Positions 55,484 through 63,838 of a stretch of DNA of 64,000 nt are shown here, one piece after another. The stretch comes from Chelativorans petroleitrophicus (GTDB taxonomy: Bacteria > Pseudomonadota > Alphaproteobacteria > Rhizobiales > Rhizobiaceae): assembly GCF_025398195.1 (NCBI RefSeq), contig NZ_JAODNV010000009.1, forward strand, positions 161,430 to 225,429. The letters run 5' to 3'. The stretch's first letter is position 1; every line of letters begins with the position of its first letter. Both the position numbers and the translations under genes were made by a program. The notes beneath the pieces were generated by a model that did no database searches, had not been told where the DNA came from, and was given only the letters and a program-made list of their open reading frames with translations.

Positions 55484-57022
55484 ATGCCCAGCAGCAAGGT
55501 TCTTCTCGATCGCGACTTCGCCATCGGCACCACCGACCGACGGCTGTTCGGCGCCTTCGTCGAACATCTTGGCCGTTGCGTCTATGGCGGAATTTACGAG
55601 CCGGACCACCCCAGCGCCGATGAGCGAGGTTTCCGTGGCGACGTGCTGAAGCTGGTACGCGAACTCGGCCCCACCATCGTGCGCTACCCCGGCGGCAATT
55701 TCGTCTCGGGCTATGACTGGGAGGATGGCGTAGGTCCCGTGGAGAAGCGCCCGCGCCGCCTCGACCTTGCCTGGCAGTCGATCGAGCCGAACACCTTCGG
55801 CACAAACGAGTTCATGGACTGGTGCCGCCTTGCGAATGTCGAGCCCATGCTGGCGGTGAACCTCGGCACGCGCGGTCCCGACGCTGCACGCCGTCTCGTC
55901 GAGTACTGCAACCATCCCGGCGGCACGACGCTTTCGGACCTGCGCCGCGAGCACGGCTGGCCTGAGCCGCACGATGTGAAGTTCTGGTGCCTCGGCAACG
56001 AGATGGATGGCCCGTGGCAGATGGAGCGCAAGACGCCGGTCGAATACGGCCGTGTTGCGACCGAGGCGGCAAAGATGATGAAGATGGTGGATCCCTCGAT
56101 CGAGCTTGCGGTCTGCGGCTCGTCCGCCCGCACCATGCCCACCTTCGGCGAATGGGAGCGGATCGTGCTCGAGCATACGTTCGATCATGTCGAGTACATC
56201 TCGCTCCATACCTACCTCAACAACTACGCGGAGGATACGGCCGCGTTCCTTGCGAGCCCCGACCTTATGGACAGCTTCATCGAGGAGGTGGTGGCGATTG
56301 CCGATGCCGTCGCTGCCGAGCGCCGCTCCTCCAAGCGCATCATGCTGTCCTTCGACGAATGGAACGTCTGGTACCGCACCCGCCGGGGCGACACGCGCGT
56401 GAGGGAGGGCTGGCCGGTCGCGCCGCCGATCCTCGAGGAGGTCTACACGATGGAGGATGCCCTTGCCTTCGGCGGCGCCTGCATCGCGCTGCTCAACCAC
56501 GCCGATCGTGTCCGCGCCGCCTGTCTCGCGCAGCTCGTGAACGCCATCGCCCCCATCATGACACAGACGGGGGGAGCCGCCTGGCGCCAGACGATCTTCT
56601 GGCCCTTTGCGGACTTCGCCAATCTCGGTCACGGCAAGGTGCTGCGGACCCAGATCGACTGCCCAACCTACTCGGCAACCTACTACGATCCGCGCGGCAA
56701 GGAGGACCTGTACTTCCCCCTGCCGGAAGTGCCCTACCTCAAGCTCGCTGCCATCCACGGCGACGACACTTTGACCCTCTTTGCGCTGAACCGCCACCTC
56801 GACGAGCCCATGCGGATCAACGTGTCGGCCCGCGGCTTCAGCGAACTAGCGCTGGAGCGCGCCCAGACGCTGCACAACGGCGACCTTAGGGCGGCCAACA
56901 CGCAGGATGATCCGGACCGGGTTCGCCCCGAAGCGCTTCAGGGCGTGGAGATTCGTGGAAGCGAGGTGGTTGCAACGCTTCCGGCGGCATCGTGGACGGT
57001 TTTGCGCATGCGGGCACGCTGA
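55484..57022 (+). CDS. abfA: Alpha-L-arabinofuranosidase, glycoside hydrolase family 51
   Basis: A 512-residue cytoplasmic glycosidase of normal GH51 length, with no signal peptide. The opening GAFVEHLGRCVYGGIYEPDH and LGPTIVRYPGGNFVSGYDWE is diagnostic. The acid/base is Glu173 in CLGNEMDGPWQ and the nucleophile Glu292 in LSFDEWNVWY. A C-terminal beta-sandwich follows from about residue 400. It removes arabinofuranosyl groups from short arabino-oligosaccharides that the upstream importer would bring in. Seventeen bases separate it from the last ATPase gene, so it is co-transcribed. Confidence 0.92.
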   Translation: MPSSKVLLDRDFAIGTTDRRLFGAFVEHLGRCVYGGIYEPDHPSADERGFRGDVLKLVRELGPTIVRYPGGNFVSGYDWEDGVGPVEKRPRRLDLAWQSIEPNTFGTNEFMDWCRLANVEPMLAVNLGTRGPDAARRLVEYCNHPGGTTLSDLRREHGWPEPHDVKFWCLGNEMDGPWQMERKTPVEYGRVATEAAKMMKMVDPSIELAVCGSSARTMPTFGEWERIVLEHTFDHVEYISLHTYLNNYAEDTAAFLASPDLMDSFIEEVVAIADAVAAERRSSKRIMLSFDEWNVWYRTRRGDTRVREGWPVAPPILEEVYTMEDALAFGGACIALLNHADRVRAACLAQLVNAIAPIMTQTGGAAWRQTIFWPFADFANLGHGKVLRTQIDCPTYSATYYDPRGKEDLYFPLPEVPYLKLAAIHGDDTLTLFALNRHLDEPMRINVSARGFSELALERAQTLHNGDLRAANTQDDPDRVRPEALQGVEIRGSEVVATLPAASWTVLRMRAR

Positions 57023-57108
57023 CAGGCGCTGATCGGCCGCCCACCCTCAACCGCGGGCCGAAAGCATGGGCGTTGACGGCTTCAAATCGCCGTTGCGCGT
57101 GGCAATCC

Positions 57109-57710
57109 CTATCCGCAAGAGGCTTGTACTTCAGGAAGGCTCTCACTCTCGATGATTGCCCTGATCTCCGCGCGGCAGGAGCTGCAATTGGTGCCGGCGC
57201 GAAGCGAGCGGCCCACGGCTCTAACGCTTGTGTTGCCGGGGCGTACGGCTGCCGCGATCTGCAAGGTGCCGACACCGAAGCAGGTGGCCGGCAACGGCGA
57301 AGGCCTGCAGAGCCTGGAATTGGTGTCGATATTGGCCGAGCCGATGAAGCCCTTCATCAGCGTGTTGGAGACGCAATAATCCTCCGTCAGTAGCTGGCCG
57401 GAAAGATAGAAGGCGACGGAATCCGGCCCATGCTCGGCAATAGCGGCCTTAAATTTTTCCGCCACGAGATCGAGCGCCTCATCCCAGCCGGCACGCCGCC
57501 CTCCGATTCCCGGGTGAAGCAGCCGGTCCCCGGACCCGATCGTCTCGGTAAGAGCCGATCCCTTGGAGCAGAGACGGCCGAAATTCGCCGGTGATCCGGA
57601 TCGCCCGAAATTTCCACGCCGCCATCCGGTTTCGGCCTGGCGATCACACCGCAGCCGACCCCGCAGTAGGGACAGGTGGTCTTGATCGCGGGGCCGATCA
57701 TGCGCTCCAT
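57109..57710 (-). pseudogene. nasA: nasA (assimilatory nitrate reductase) remnant with internal deletion and frameshift
   Basis: The start encodes TTCPYCGVGCGVIARPKPDG, the N-terminal iron-sulfur region of NasA. After GDPDH a one-base deletion near 57590 shifts the frame. In the next frame the text resumes as PANFGRLCSKGSALTETIG, then LVAEKFKAAIAEHGPDSVAF and GFIGSANIDTNSRLC. It then jumps directly to CFGVGTLQIAAAV and RAGTNCSSCRAEIRAIIES, the C-terminal BFD-like [2Fe-2S] domain. The whole molybdopterin body (roughly 700 residues) is missing, so no nitrate reductase can be made. It is 13 bases downstream of the FNT transporter gene and ends the nirBD operon. Confidence 0.88.
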
Positions 57711-57723
57711 CGCCGGAACCGAT

Positions 57724-58578
57724 TTACTCGGCCGGCACGGGCGCGGCGGCCGGCATTGTCCGTGCCGCGGCGGCGGAACGCTTCGCCCCAGTGCGGTAAT
57801 GGGTCGAATAAAGCGTCAGGCCGACGAAGGTGATCCCGCCGACGAGATTGCCCACCACCGTCGGGATCTCGTTCCAGAAGAGATAGTCCATGATGGAGAA
57901 ATTGCCGCCGAGCATCAGGCCCGAGGGGAACAGGAACATGTTTACGATCGAGTGCTCGAAACCCATGTAGAAGAAGAGCATGATCGGCATCCACATGCCG
58001 ATCACCTTGCCGGAGACGGAGGTGGACATCATGGCGGCGACGACGCCGGTGGAGACCATCCAGTTGCAGAGCACGCCGCGGATGAAGAGGGTGAGCATGC
58101 CGGCAGCACCGTGGGCGGCATAACCGACCGTCCTCCCCTCGCCGATCGTCCCGATCTTCTGGCCGACGACGTTCGGCGCCTCGCTGAAGCCGAAGGTGAA
58201 GATGATGGCCATCATCACGGCCACCATGAAGGCGCCCGCGAAATTGCCGATGAAGACGAGTGCCCAATTCCGCAGCACGCCGCGCAGCGTGACGCCCGGA
58301 CGCTTGTCGATCAGCGCCAGCGGAACCAGGGTGAATACGCCTGTCAGAAGATCGAAGCCAAGCAGGTAGAGAAGGCAGAAGCCCACCGGGAAGAGGATTG
58401 CGCCGGCGAGCGGCTGTCCTGTCTCCACATTGATGGTGACCGCGAAGGCGGCGGCAAGCGCCAGGATCGCGCCTGCCATGAAGGCTCTTACCAGCGTGTC
58501 CTTGGTGGACATGAAGACCTTCGCCTCGCCGGCATCGATCATTTTGGTGACGAATTCCTTGGGTGCTACATAAGCCAT
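57724..58578 (-). CDS. Formate/nitrite transporter family protein (FNT; NirC/FocA-like)
   Basis: A 284-residue pentameric-channel subunit with six membrane segments. FNT features include FMAGAILALAAAFAVTI, LFPVGFCLLYLLGFDLLTGV, and the pore-lining GVLCNWMVSTGVVAAMMSTS with MGFEHSIVNMFLFP, which has the conserved central His. In this operon it should move nitrite (or ammonium) across the inner membrane for NirBD. Positioned 61 bases after nirD. Confidence 0.9.
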   Translation of the reverse strand: MAYVAPKEFVTKMIDAGEAKVFMSTKDTLVRAFMAGAILALAAAFAVTINVETGQPLAGAILFPVGFCLLYLLGFDLLTGVFTLVPLALIDKRPGVTLRGVLRNWALVFIGNFAGAFMVAVMMAIIFTFGFSEAPNVVGQKIGTIGEGRTVGYAAHGAAGMLTLFIRGVLCNWMVSTGVVAAMMSTSVSGKVIGMWMPIMLFFYMGFEHSIVNMFLFPSGLMLGGNFSIMDYLFWNEIPTVVGNLVGGITFVGLTLYSTHYRTGAKRSAAAARTMPAAAPVPAE

Positions 58579-58639
58579 CTGCTTCTGTCTCCGTGCCTGG
58601 GGGTGGCTCTGGTGGTGGGTGCGGTGCGGCGGTCTGCGG

Positions 58640-58984
58640 CTATTCCTCCACCGCCATGACCATTGCCCTCGTTAGGTCGATGAGGATCCGTTCGCCGTCG
58701 CGTTTCAGCGGGAAGGTGCGCACGGCGCCTTCGTCCGCCCCCTGGGCGAGGCCGGTCTCCAGCGAGATCACCCAGTTGTGCAAGGGGCAGGTTACGCAGG
58801 CATCGTGCACGATGCCCTGGCTCAGGGGTCCGTTGCGATGGGGGCATCTGTCCTCCAGCGCAAAGACGCGGTTGTCTGCCGTGCGGAAGACGGCGATGGT
58901 TATCTCCCCCATCTTCACGCAACGCGCCCCGCGCAGCGGGATGTCGTCGAGGCGGCCGACCGCCTGCCAATGATGGTCGCTCAT
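58640..58984 (-). CDS. nirD: Assimilatory nitrite reductase small subunit NirD
   Basis: A 114-residue Rieske-fold protein. The pattern EDRCPHRNGPLSQGIVHDAC and CPLHNWVISLETG retains a full Rieske set: Cys-x-His (CPH) and Cys-x-x-His (CPLH). ATG 58984 overlaps the nirB stop (ATGA). Many NirD proteins lack a cluster, but here the ligands are present, as in plant-type Rieske NirD. It partners NirB in NADH-dependent nitrite reduction to ammonium. Confidence 0.9.
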   Translation of the reverse strand: MSDHHWQAVGRLDDIPLRGARCVKMGEITIAVFRTADNRVFALEDRCPHRNGPLSQGIVHDACVTCPLHNWVISLETGLAQGADEGAVRTFPLKRDGERILIDLTRAMVMAVEE

Positions 58985-61425
58985 TCCGCAGCCTCCAGCG
59001 AGAGCTCGGCCATCGGCTCGAACTCGTGCCTGTCCTTGCCGGTGGCGCGCTCGGACCAAGGGTCCACCTGGGCGAATTTCTGGGAGAAGACAAAGCGGTC
59101 GTAATATTCCTTCCGCCGGGCCTTATCCTCCAGCACCTGGCGGCGGATTTCGTCGTAGCCGATGCGCTTGGCCCATTTGTAGATGCGCTCCAGATAGCGC
59201 GCCTGCTCGCGGTACATCTGAACGAGCGCAACGATTACCTCCAGCGCCTCGTCCTCGGTCCTGACCAGGCCCAGCTTTTCCGTGCCCTTGATGTCGAGGC
59301 CGGCAGCGCCTGCGAAGTGGATTTCGTAGCCCGAGTCCACACAGATGACGCCGACGTCCTTGCAGGTGGCCTCCGCGCAGTTACGCGGACAGCCGGAGAC
59401 CGCCATCTTCACCTTGGCCGGCGTCCACGATCCCCACATGAACTTTTCGATGCGGATGCCGAGCCCGGTCGAATCCTGCGTGCCGAAGCGGCACCATTCG
59501 GAGCCGACGCAGGTCTTCACCGTCCTGAGCCCCTTCGCGTAGGCATGACCGGACACGAAGCCCGCCTTGCCCAGCTCGGCCCAGACCGCCGGCAGGTCCT
59601 CCTTCTTCACGCCCAGCATGTCGATGCGCTGGCCGCCGGTGACCTTCACCATCGGGATGTCGAACTTTTCCACCACATCCGCGATGGCCCGCAGCTCCTT
59701 CGCGCTCGTCACGCCGCCCCACATACGCGGGACAACGGAATAGGTGCCGTCCTTCTGGATGTTGGCGTGCACGCGCTCGTTGACGAAGCGCGACTGGTAG
59801 TCGTCGGCATATTCGTCCGGCCACTCGCAGACAAGGTAGTAGTTGAGCGCGGGCCGGCACTTGGCGCAGCCGCAGGAGGTCTTCCATTCGAGCTCCTGCA
59901 TGACGGCCGGAATGGTCTTAAGCCGCTTCGCCCTGATCAGCCGGCGCACCTCGTCATGGCCGAGATCGGTGCAGCCGCAGACGGGGGTGATGGCCGCCGG
60001 ATTGTAGGCATCGCCCAGTGTGAGCTTCATCAGCTGCTCGACAAGACCGGTGCAGGTTCCGCAGGAAGCGGAAGCCTTGGTGTGGGCGCGTACGGCTTCA
60101 AGCGTCGTCAGCCCCTTTTCGGTAATCGCGCCGGTGATCTTTCCCTTGCATACGCCGTTGCAGCCGCAGATCTCCGCCTCATCCGGCAAGGCTGCAACGG
60201 CCGCCGTAGAGTCCAGCCGGCCACCTCCCTGATAGGCCTGACCGAAGATCAGGGTGTCGCGCTGATCGGAAATGTCGGCGCCCTTCTTCAGAAGGTCGAA
60301 GAACCATGCGCCATCGGCCGTATCGCCGTAAAGCACGGCGCCGAGGATACGGTTGTCCTTCAGCACCAGGCGCTTGTAGATGCCGGCCGCGGCGTCCCGC
60401 AGCACGATCTCCTCGCGGTCGTCGCCATCAGCGAAGTCGCCGGCCGAATAAAGGTTTACGCCCGTTACCTTGAGCTGCGTGGCAGTTTCGACGGGGCGGA
60501 ACGTGGCCGCCTTCTCCCTGAGCGTGGCAGCCGCCACCTTGGCCATGTCGTAGAGCGGCGCCACCAGTCCGTAGCAGATGCGCTCATGCTCCACGCATTC
60601 GCCTATGGCGAGGATGTCGGGATCGGAGGTCACCATCTGGTCATCGACCACGATGCCGCGCTCCACATAGAGCCCGGCGTCGACCGCGATGCGCGTTTCC
60701 GGCCGGATGCCGACGGCCATCACCACGAGGTCGGCGGGATACACGGTGCCGTCCTCCAGAAGCACGGCTTCGGCGCGGCCGTCGCCGAGGATGGCCTTGG
60801 TCTGCGCCTTGCAGTGGACCTTGATGCCCCTGCCCTCCAGCTCCTTCTGGAGAAGATAGCCTGCGGCGGGGTCGAGCTGGCGCTCCATCAGATGGCCCAT
60901 GAGATGGAGTACCACCACCTCCATGCCGCGCGAGCGCAGGGCGGCGGCAGCCTCGAGTCCCAGAAGCCCGCCGCCGATGACGACGGCACGCGCGCCCGGC
61001 TTTTCGGCGGCGGCAATCATGGCCTCCACATCATCGAGGTCGCGGAAGGCGCGAACGCCCGGTAGGTCCCTGCCGGCGACGGGGATGATGAAGGGCGCGG
61101 AGCCCGTGGCAAGGACGAGCTTGTCGTAGGGCGTTTCGCCGGCGCGGGAGAAGACCACCTTCGCCTTGCGGTCGATCCTCGTCACCGTTTCGCCGAAACG
61201 GCAGGCGACGTCATGCGCGGCGTACCATTCGGCATCGTGGGTGATGATGTCCTCGTAGCACTTCTCGCCCGCCAGCACCGGCGAGAGCATGATGCGGTTG
61301 TAGTTGCCGCGCGGCTCGGCGCCGAAGAGCGTGACGTCGAAGGCGTCCGTGCCATCCTCGAAGAGGTGCTCCAGCATGCGGCCCGAAGCCATGCCGGCGC
61401 CGACCACCACGAGTTTCTTTCTCAT
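58981..61425 (-). CDS. nirB: Assimilatory nitrite reductase large subunit NirB (NADH)
   Basis: An 814-residue enzyme reducing nitrite to ammonium. N-terminal FAD/NAD-binding folds (RKKLVVVGAGMASGRMLEHL, ARAVVIGGGLLGLEAAAALR); middle BFD-like [2Fe-2S] modules (CGCNGVCKGKITGAITEKG, SCGTCTGLVEQL, CGCTDLGHDEV, SCGCAKCRPALNYYLVCEW); then the ferredoxin-like half and the sirohaem/[4Fe-4S] domain with TCVGSEWCRFG and SGCPRNCAEATCKDVG. The start is ATG 61425; the open frame runs upstream across the narK remnant but has no protein-like content there. Intact, so nitrite assimilation should still work. Confidence 0.95.
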   Translation of the reverse strand: MRKKLVVVGAGMASGRMLEHLFEDGTDAFDVTLFGAEPRGNYNRIMLSPVLAGEKCYEDIITHDAEWYAAHDVACRFGETVTRIDRKAKVVFSRAGETPYDKLVLATGSAPFIIPVAGRDLPGVRAFRDLDDVEAMIAAAEKPGARAVVIGGGLLGLEAAAALRSRGMEVVVLHLMGHLMERQLDPAAGYLLQKELEGRGIKVHCKAQTKAILGDGRAEAVLLEDGTVYPADLVVMAVGIRPETRIAVDAGLYVERGIVVDDQMVTSDPDILAIGECVEHERICYGLVAPLYDMAKVAAATLREKAATFRPVETATQLKVTGVNLYSAGDFADGDDREEIVLRDAAAGIYKRLVLKDNRILGAVLYGDTADGAWFFDLLKKGADISDQRDTLIFGQAYQGGGRLDSTAAVAALPDEAEICGCNGVCKGKITGAITEKGLTTLEAVRAHTKASASCGTCTGLVEQLMKLTLGDAYNPAAITPVCGCTDLGHDEVRRLIRAKRLKTIPAVMQELEWKTSCGCAKCRPALNYYLVCEWPDEYADDYQSRFVNERVHANIQKDGTYSVVPRMWGGVTSAKELRAIADVVEKFDIPMVKVTGGQRIDMLGVKKEDLPAVWAELGKAGFVSGHAYAKGLRTVKTCVGSEWCRFGTQDSTGLGIRIEKFMWGSWTPAKVKMAVSGCPRNCAEATCKDVGVICVDSGYEIHFAGAAGLDIKGTEKLGLVRTEDEALEVIVALVQMYREQARYLERIYKWAKRIGYDEIRRQVLEDKARRKEYYDRFVFSQKFAQVDPWSERATGKDRHEFEPMAELSLEAAE

Positions 61426-61454
61426 CTGCGAAAATCCCTCCGCTTTCGTGACTT

Positions 61455-61697
61455 TCAAGCGGGCTGCAGCTTTGCCTCGCGCCGCTCCATGCGGCGGATG
61501 GCTAGGTGTATCCAGGCCGACATGCCCACCAGGAGGCCGAACTCGGTTTCCCTTAGGGAGAGCTCGTCCTTTAAGCGCACTCCGATGATGGAGAAGATCG
61601 TCCACACGGCGAAGCAGACGGTAAAGGCGATGGTCGACCTGCTCAGCGCATGGGCTGGTCCGGCATCGGCTTTTCCGGCTGGCTGTAGTGAGATCAT
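61455..61697 (-). pseudogene. narK: narK (nitrate/nitrite MFS transporter) remnant, both ends fused in frame
   Basis: An 80-codon open frame. Its first part, STIAFTVCFAVWTIFSIIGV then RLKDELSLRETEFGLLVG, is the first membrane segment of a NarK-type transporter. It passes straight into MSAWIHLAIRRMERREAKLQ, which is the last half-helix and tail of the same protein. About 350 residues are missing and the frame is preserved. It cannot transport nitrate. It is the first coding piece after the leader and terminator of the operon, 29 bases before nirB. The start is ATG 61697, or TTG 61712. Confidence 0.85.
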
Positions 61698-61741
61698 GAC
61701 AGTCCGCTCCAATTTCCATCCGAGTGTCCGAGGAGGTGTCC

Positions 61742-61807
61742 AAAAGAAAAGCTGCCGGCCAGCCTTCGTCGCCCGCGGTCACGGCGGCGAGGCTGATCGG
61801 CAGCTTT
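61742..61807 (-). terminator. Intrinsic terminator in the leader of the nitrite operon
   Basis: On the minus strand AAAGCTGCCG pairs with CGGCAGCTTT over 10 bases. The inner segment adds AGCC/GGCT and TCGCC/GGCGA pairs, giving one long stem, followed directly by TTTTCTTTTG. It lies between the tandem hairpins and narK', about 45 bases before the first start. This is the element an ANTAR-type antiterminator would overcome. Confidence 0.75.
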
Positions 61808-61817
61808 GCCTTTATAC

Positions 61818-61857
61818 GGCGCCCTTCGTTGGACGCCTTGGTATCCCCTCTGGATCC
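61818..61857 (-). promoter_or_regulatory. Tandem hairpins with A/G loops: candidate ANTAR (NasT) target
   Basis: Reading the minus strand, hairpin P1 is GGATCC-AGAGG-GGATACC (one bulged A), and two bases later hairpin P2 is GGCGTCC-AACGAA-GGGCGCC with a 7-base stem (one G:U) and a six-base loop. Both loops have A at position 1 and G at position 4, the known ANTAR recognition pattern. The terminator begins 10 bases later. The genes for NasT and NasS lie immediately upstream of this operon. The P1 loop is five bases rather than six, a small departure from the model. Confidence 0.65.
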
Positions 61858-61868
61858 GCAAAAGACTA

Positions 61869-61884
61869 TGCACGCCGCGTGCCA
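61869..61884 (-). promoter_or_regulatory. Candidate sigma-54 promoter of the nitrite operon
   Basis: TGGCACGCGGCGTGCA on the minus strand: GG and GC separated by ten bases, close to the sigma-54 consensus TGGCAC-N5-TTGCA, with one mismatch in the -12 element. The predicted start site (about 61858) falls right before hairpin P1, so the whole leader would be transcribed. The bases also lie within a 9-base-stem inverted repeat (61870-61898), an alternative explanation. Confidence 0.5.
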
Positions 61885-61999
61885 GATGGGCGGCGCGCGA
61901 GATAACATCGCTAAATCAATATGATAAAGAGATGGGCCAGAACTGGCCGATATTCGGAAGGGCCTGCCTCGCTAACAGATGCAGCAGCGATTTGACCAG

Positions 62000-62030
62000 A
62001 ATTTAGGCATCACTATACGATGCTTAAATT
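62000..62030 (-). terminator. Hairpin after nasS, possible bidirectional terminator
   Basis: AATTTAGGCATC and GATGCTTAAATT pair with one mismatch around a seven-base loop, ten bases past the nasS stop. AT-rich flanks occur on both sides. It separates nasTS from the nitrite-operon promoter. Confidence 0.45.
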
Positions 62031-62039
62031 TTAATCATA

Positions 62040-63215
62040 TCATTCACTGCGATTATGCGCACCCCGCTGGCGTGCGATATAGCCCTCAAGATCCGCAGGA
62101 TCGAATTCGGCGCCGTCGAATAACGGTCCGGCCTGCGTCGAGCCGTCTTCATCTGGAATGGAGATGCCAAGCGGCCCGATCGCGGAGCGATAAAGATCGG
62201 GCCGGAACGACAGCCGCGCCTTCTCCGCGTTTGCGACACTGTGGTCGAGCTGCCCCCAGCGCACCATCTGAGCGTAGAGCCAGAGCGCATGGGCCTGCCG
62301 CGGGAAGGTGGCCGCTCCGTCGGCAGGCACGAAGAAGTCTGAAACCGTCTCGACCCCATGGCCCGTTTCGAGCGCGCCCGCGAGCGCGCCAAAGATCAAG
62401 CGGGCAGGCTGGGCGAGATAGGCATCACTGGCGAGCATGTCCGCAAGCGCCGCCCTGTTTTTGGCAAGCCCGCACCATACCGCCGAACGATAGAGCGCGC
62501 GCAGAAGACGCTGCAGCAGGTCCGCATGCCCCTCCGCCCACTCCGCGCCCACCCCCAGCACCTTTTCCGGACTTTGCCGCCAGATTGCGGCCTTCACCGC
62601 GACGATGTGCGCCTTGCCTGCGGCAACGGCCACGCTGCTCCACGGCTCGCCGACGCAGAAGCCGTCGATCCTGCCAGCCGCAATCGCATCCGGCATCAGC
62701 GGCGGCGGCAGGATAGCGATATCGACGTCCCGCTCGGGATCGATGCCGCTTGCAGCCAGCCAATAGCGCAGCTCGAAATTGTGCCCGGAATGGGGATGAA
62801 CCACCGCGAAACGGAGGTTTGAACCGCCCGCGGCACGGCGCTTCCCGATCGCTAGACGAAGCGCCCTCCCCGCCGCCGCAGGATTGTCCAGCCCGCCAGC
62901 GCCGAACTCGGCCATCGCGGCCCACAGGGCATTGCTGACGCTGATCGCGTTTCCGCCGAAGCCGAGCGCCATAGGCGCGGCCAGTTGCATGGGAATGGGC
63001 GAGAGGCCGAGATTGGCCGCGATCGGCATCGGAGCCAGCATGTGCGCCACATCGAAATGACCAACCGCGATGCGGTCCCTGACGTTGGCCCAAGACGTCT
63101 CCTTCACCAGAAGGAGATCGATCCCCTCCTCCTCGGCAAAGCCCCTCTCCTTCGCCGTAATGAGGATCGCGCTGTCAAGGAGCGGGAGGAATCCAGCGGT
63201 GATCTGATCGCACAT
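62040..63215 (-). CDS. nasS: NasS-like nitrate/nitrite sensor protein (NrtA-type fold)
   Basis: A 391-residue protein of the NrtA/CmpA periplasmic-binding fold but without a signal peptide, as expected for the cytoplasmic sensor NasS. Typical text: ITAGFLPLLDSAILITAKER, VGHFDVAHMLAPMPIAANLG, GFCVGEPWSSVAVAAGKAHI and WCGLAKNRAALADMLAS. Start ATG 63215 has CGGAGGAAAAGGG upstream. In Azotobacter and Paracoccus NasS holds NasT inactive until nitrate or nitrite binds. It is 16 bases after nasT. Confidence 0.88.
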   Translation of the reverse strand: MCDQITAGFLPLLDSAILITAKERGFAEEEGIDLLLVKETSWANVRDRIAVGHFDVAHMLAPMPIAANLGLSPIPMQLAAPMALGFGGNAISVSNALWAAMAEFGAGGLDNPAAAGRALRLAIGKRRAAGGSNLRFAVVHPHSGHNFELRYWLAASGIDPERDVDIAILPPPLMPDAIAAGRIDGFCVGEPWSSVAVAAGKAHIVAVKAAIWRQSPEKVLGVGAEWAEGHADLLQRLLRALYRSAVWCGLAKNRAALADMLASDAYLAQPARLIFGALAGALETGHGVETVSDFFVPADGAATFPRQAHALWLYAQMVRWGQLDHSVANAEKARLSFRPDLYRSAIGPLGISIPDEDGSTQAGPLFDGAEFDPADLEGYIARQRGAHNRSE

Positions 63216-63231
63216 CCCTTTTCCTCCGGCG

Positions 63232-63822
63232 TCACGGATCGAGCAGGCCGGCAGCCAGCGCCAGGCTGCGGGCAATCTCGATGATCTTGCGGTTCTGGTT
63301 CATGGCGGTCCGCCGCAGGAGGGCGTATGCCTCCTCCTCCGTGATCCCCTTCGAACGCATGAGTATTCCCTTGGCGCGTTCGATGAGCTTGCGCTCCTCG
63401 AGCGCGTTACGCGCTTCCTCCAGTTCCCGAGCCATGCGCGAATAGGCATTGAAGCGGCTGATGGCCATGTCGAGGATGGGCTTGACCCGCTCCTGCCTCA
63501 GCCCGTCCACCACATAGGCGGAAACGCCCGCCTCGATTGCGGCCTCGATCGAGGCCCGGTCGGAGCGGTCCACGAACATTGCGATCGGCCGTTTGACGGC
63601 GCGCGAGAGATTGAACATGCTTTCCAGCATGTCGCGGTTGGGATTGCCGAGATCGATGACGATGACGTCCGGCGCCACCTCCTCTATCCGCCGCGCAACG
63701 GCGCTTACGTCATGCACCAAAGTGACGCGCTCGTAGCCGGCCTCGCGCAGCCCAGCCTCGATGATGGCTGCGCGGACGGTATTCTCGTCGATCACAAGGA
63801 CGGAGAGCGAGCTCGGCGACAT
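63232..63822 (-). CDS. nasT: NasT-like ANTAR antiterminator
   Basis: A 196-residue response-regulator-like protein. The receiver-like domain (SVLVIDENTVRAAIIEAGLR, APDVIVIDLGNPNRD) is followed by the C-terminal ANTAR RNA-binding helices (LIERAKGILMRSKGITEEEA, YALLRRTAMNQNRKIIEIAR). It binds leader RNA and prevents termination, when released by NasS. The start is ATG 63822; a longer frame extends 19 codons upstream. Its likely target is the leader at 61742-61857. Confidence 0.92.
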   Translation of the reverse strand: MSPSSLSVLVIDENTVRAAIIEAGLREAGYERVTLVHDVSAVARRIEEVAPDVIVIDLGNPNRDMLESMFNLSRAVKRPIAMFVDRSDRASIEAAIEAGVSAYVVDGLRQERVKPILDMAISRFNAYSRMARELEEARNALEERKLIERAKGILMRSKGITEEEAYALLRRTAMNQNRKIIEIARSLALAAGLLDP

Positions 63823-63838
63823 GCCTTCATTTTGCGCA

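Noticed and set aside
59026..61065. A 679-codon plus-strand frame opposite nirB
   Set aside because: Composition is that of an antisense shadow, and nirB itself is fully supported by motifs.
61425..61908. Extension of nirB upstream in the same frame
   Set aside because: The extra 161 codons cross the narK remnant, terminator and tandem hairpins and are not protein-like; ATG 61425 starts the conserved NirB fold.
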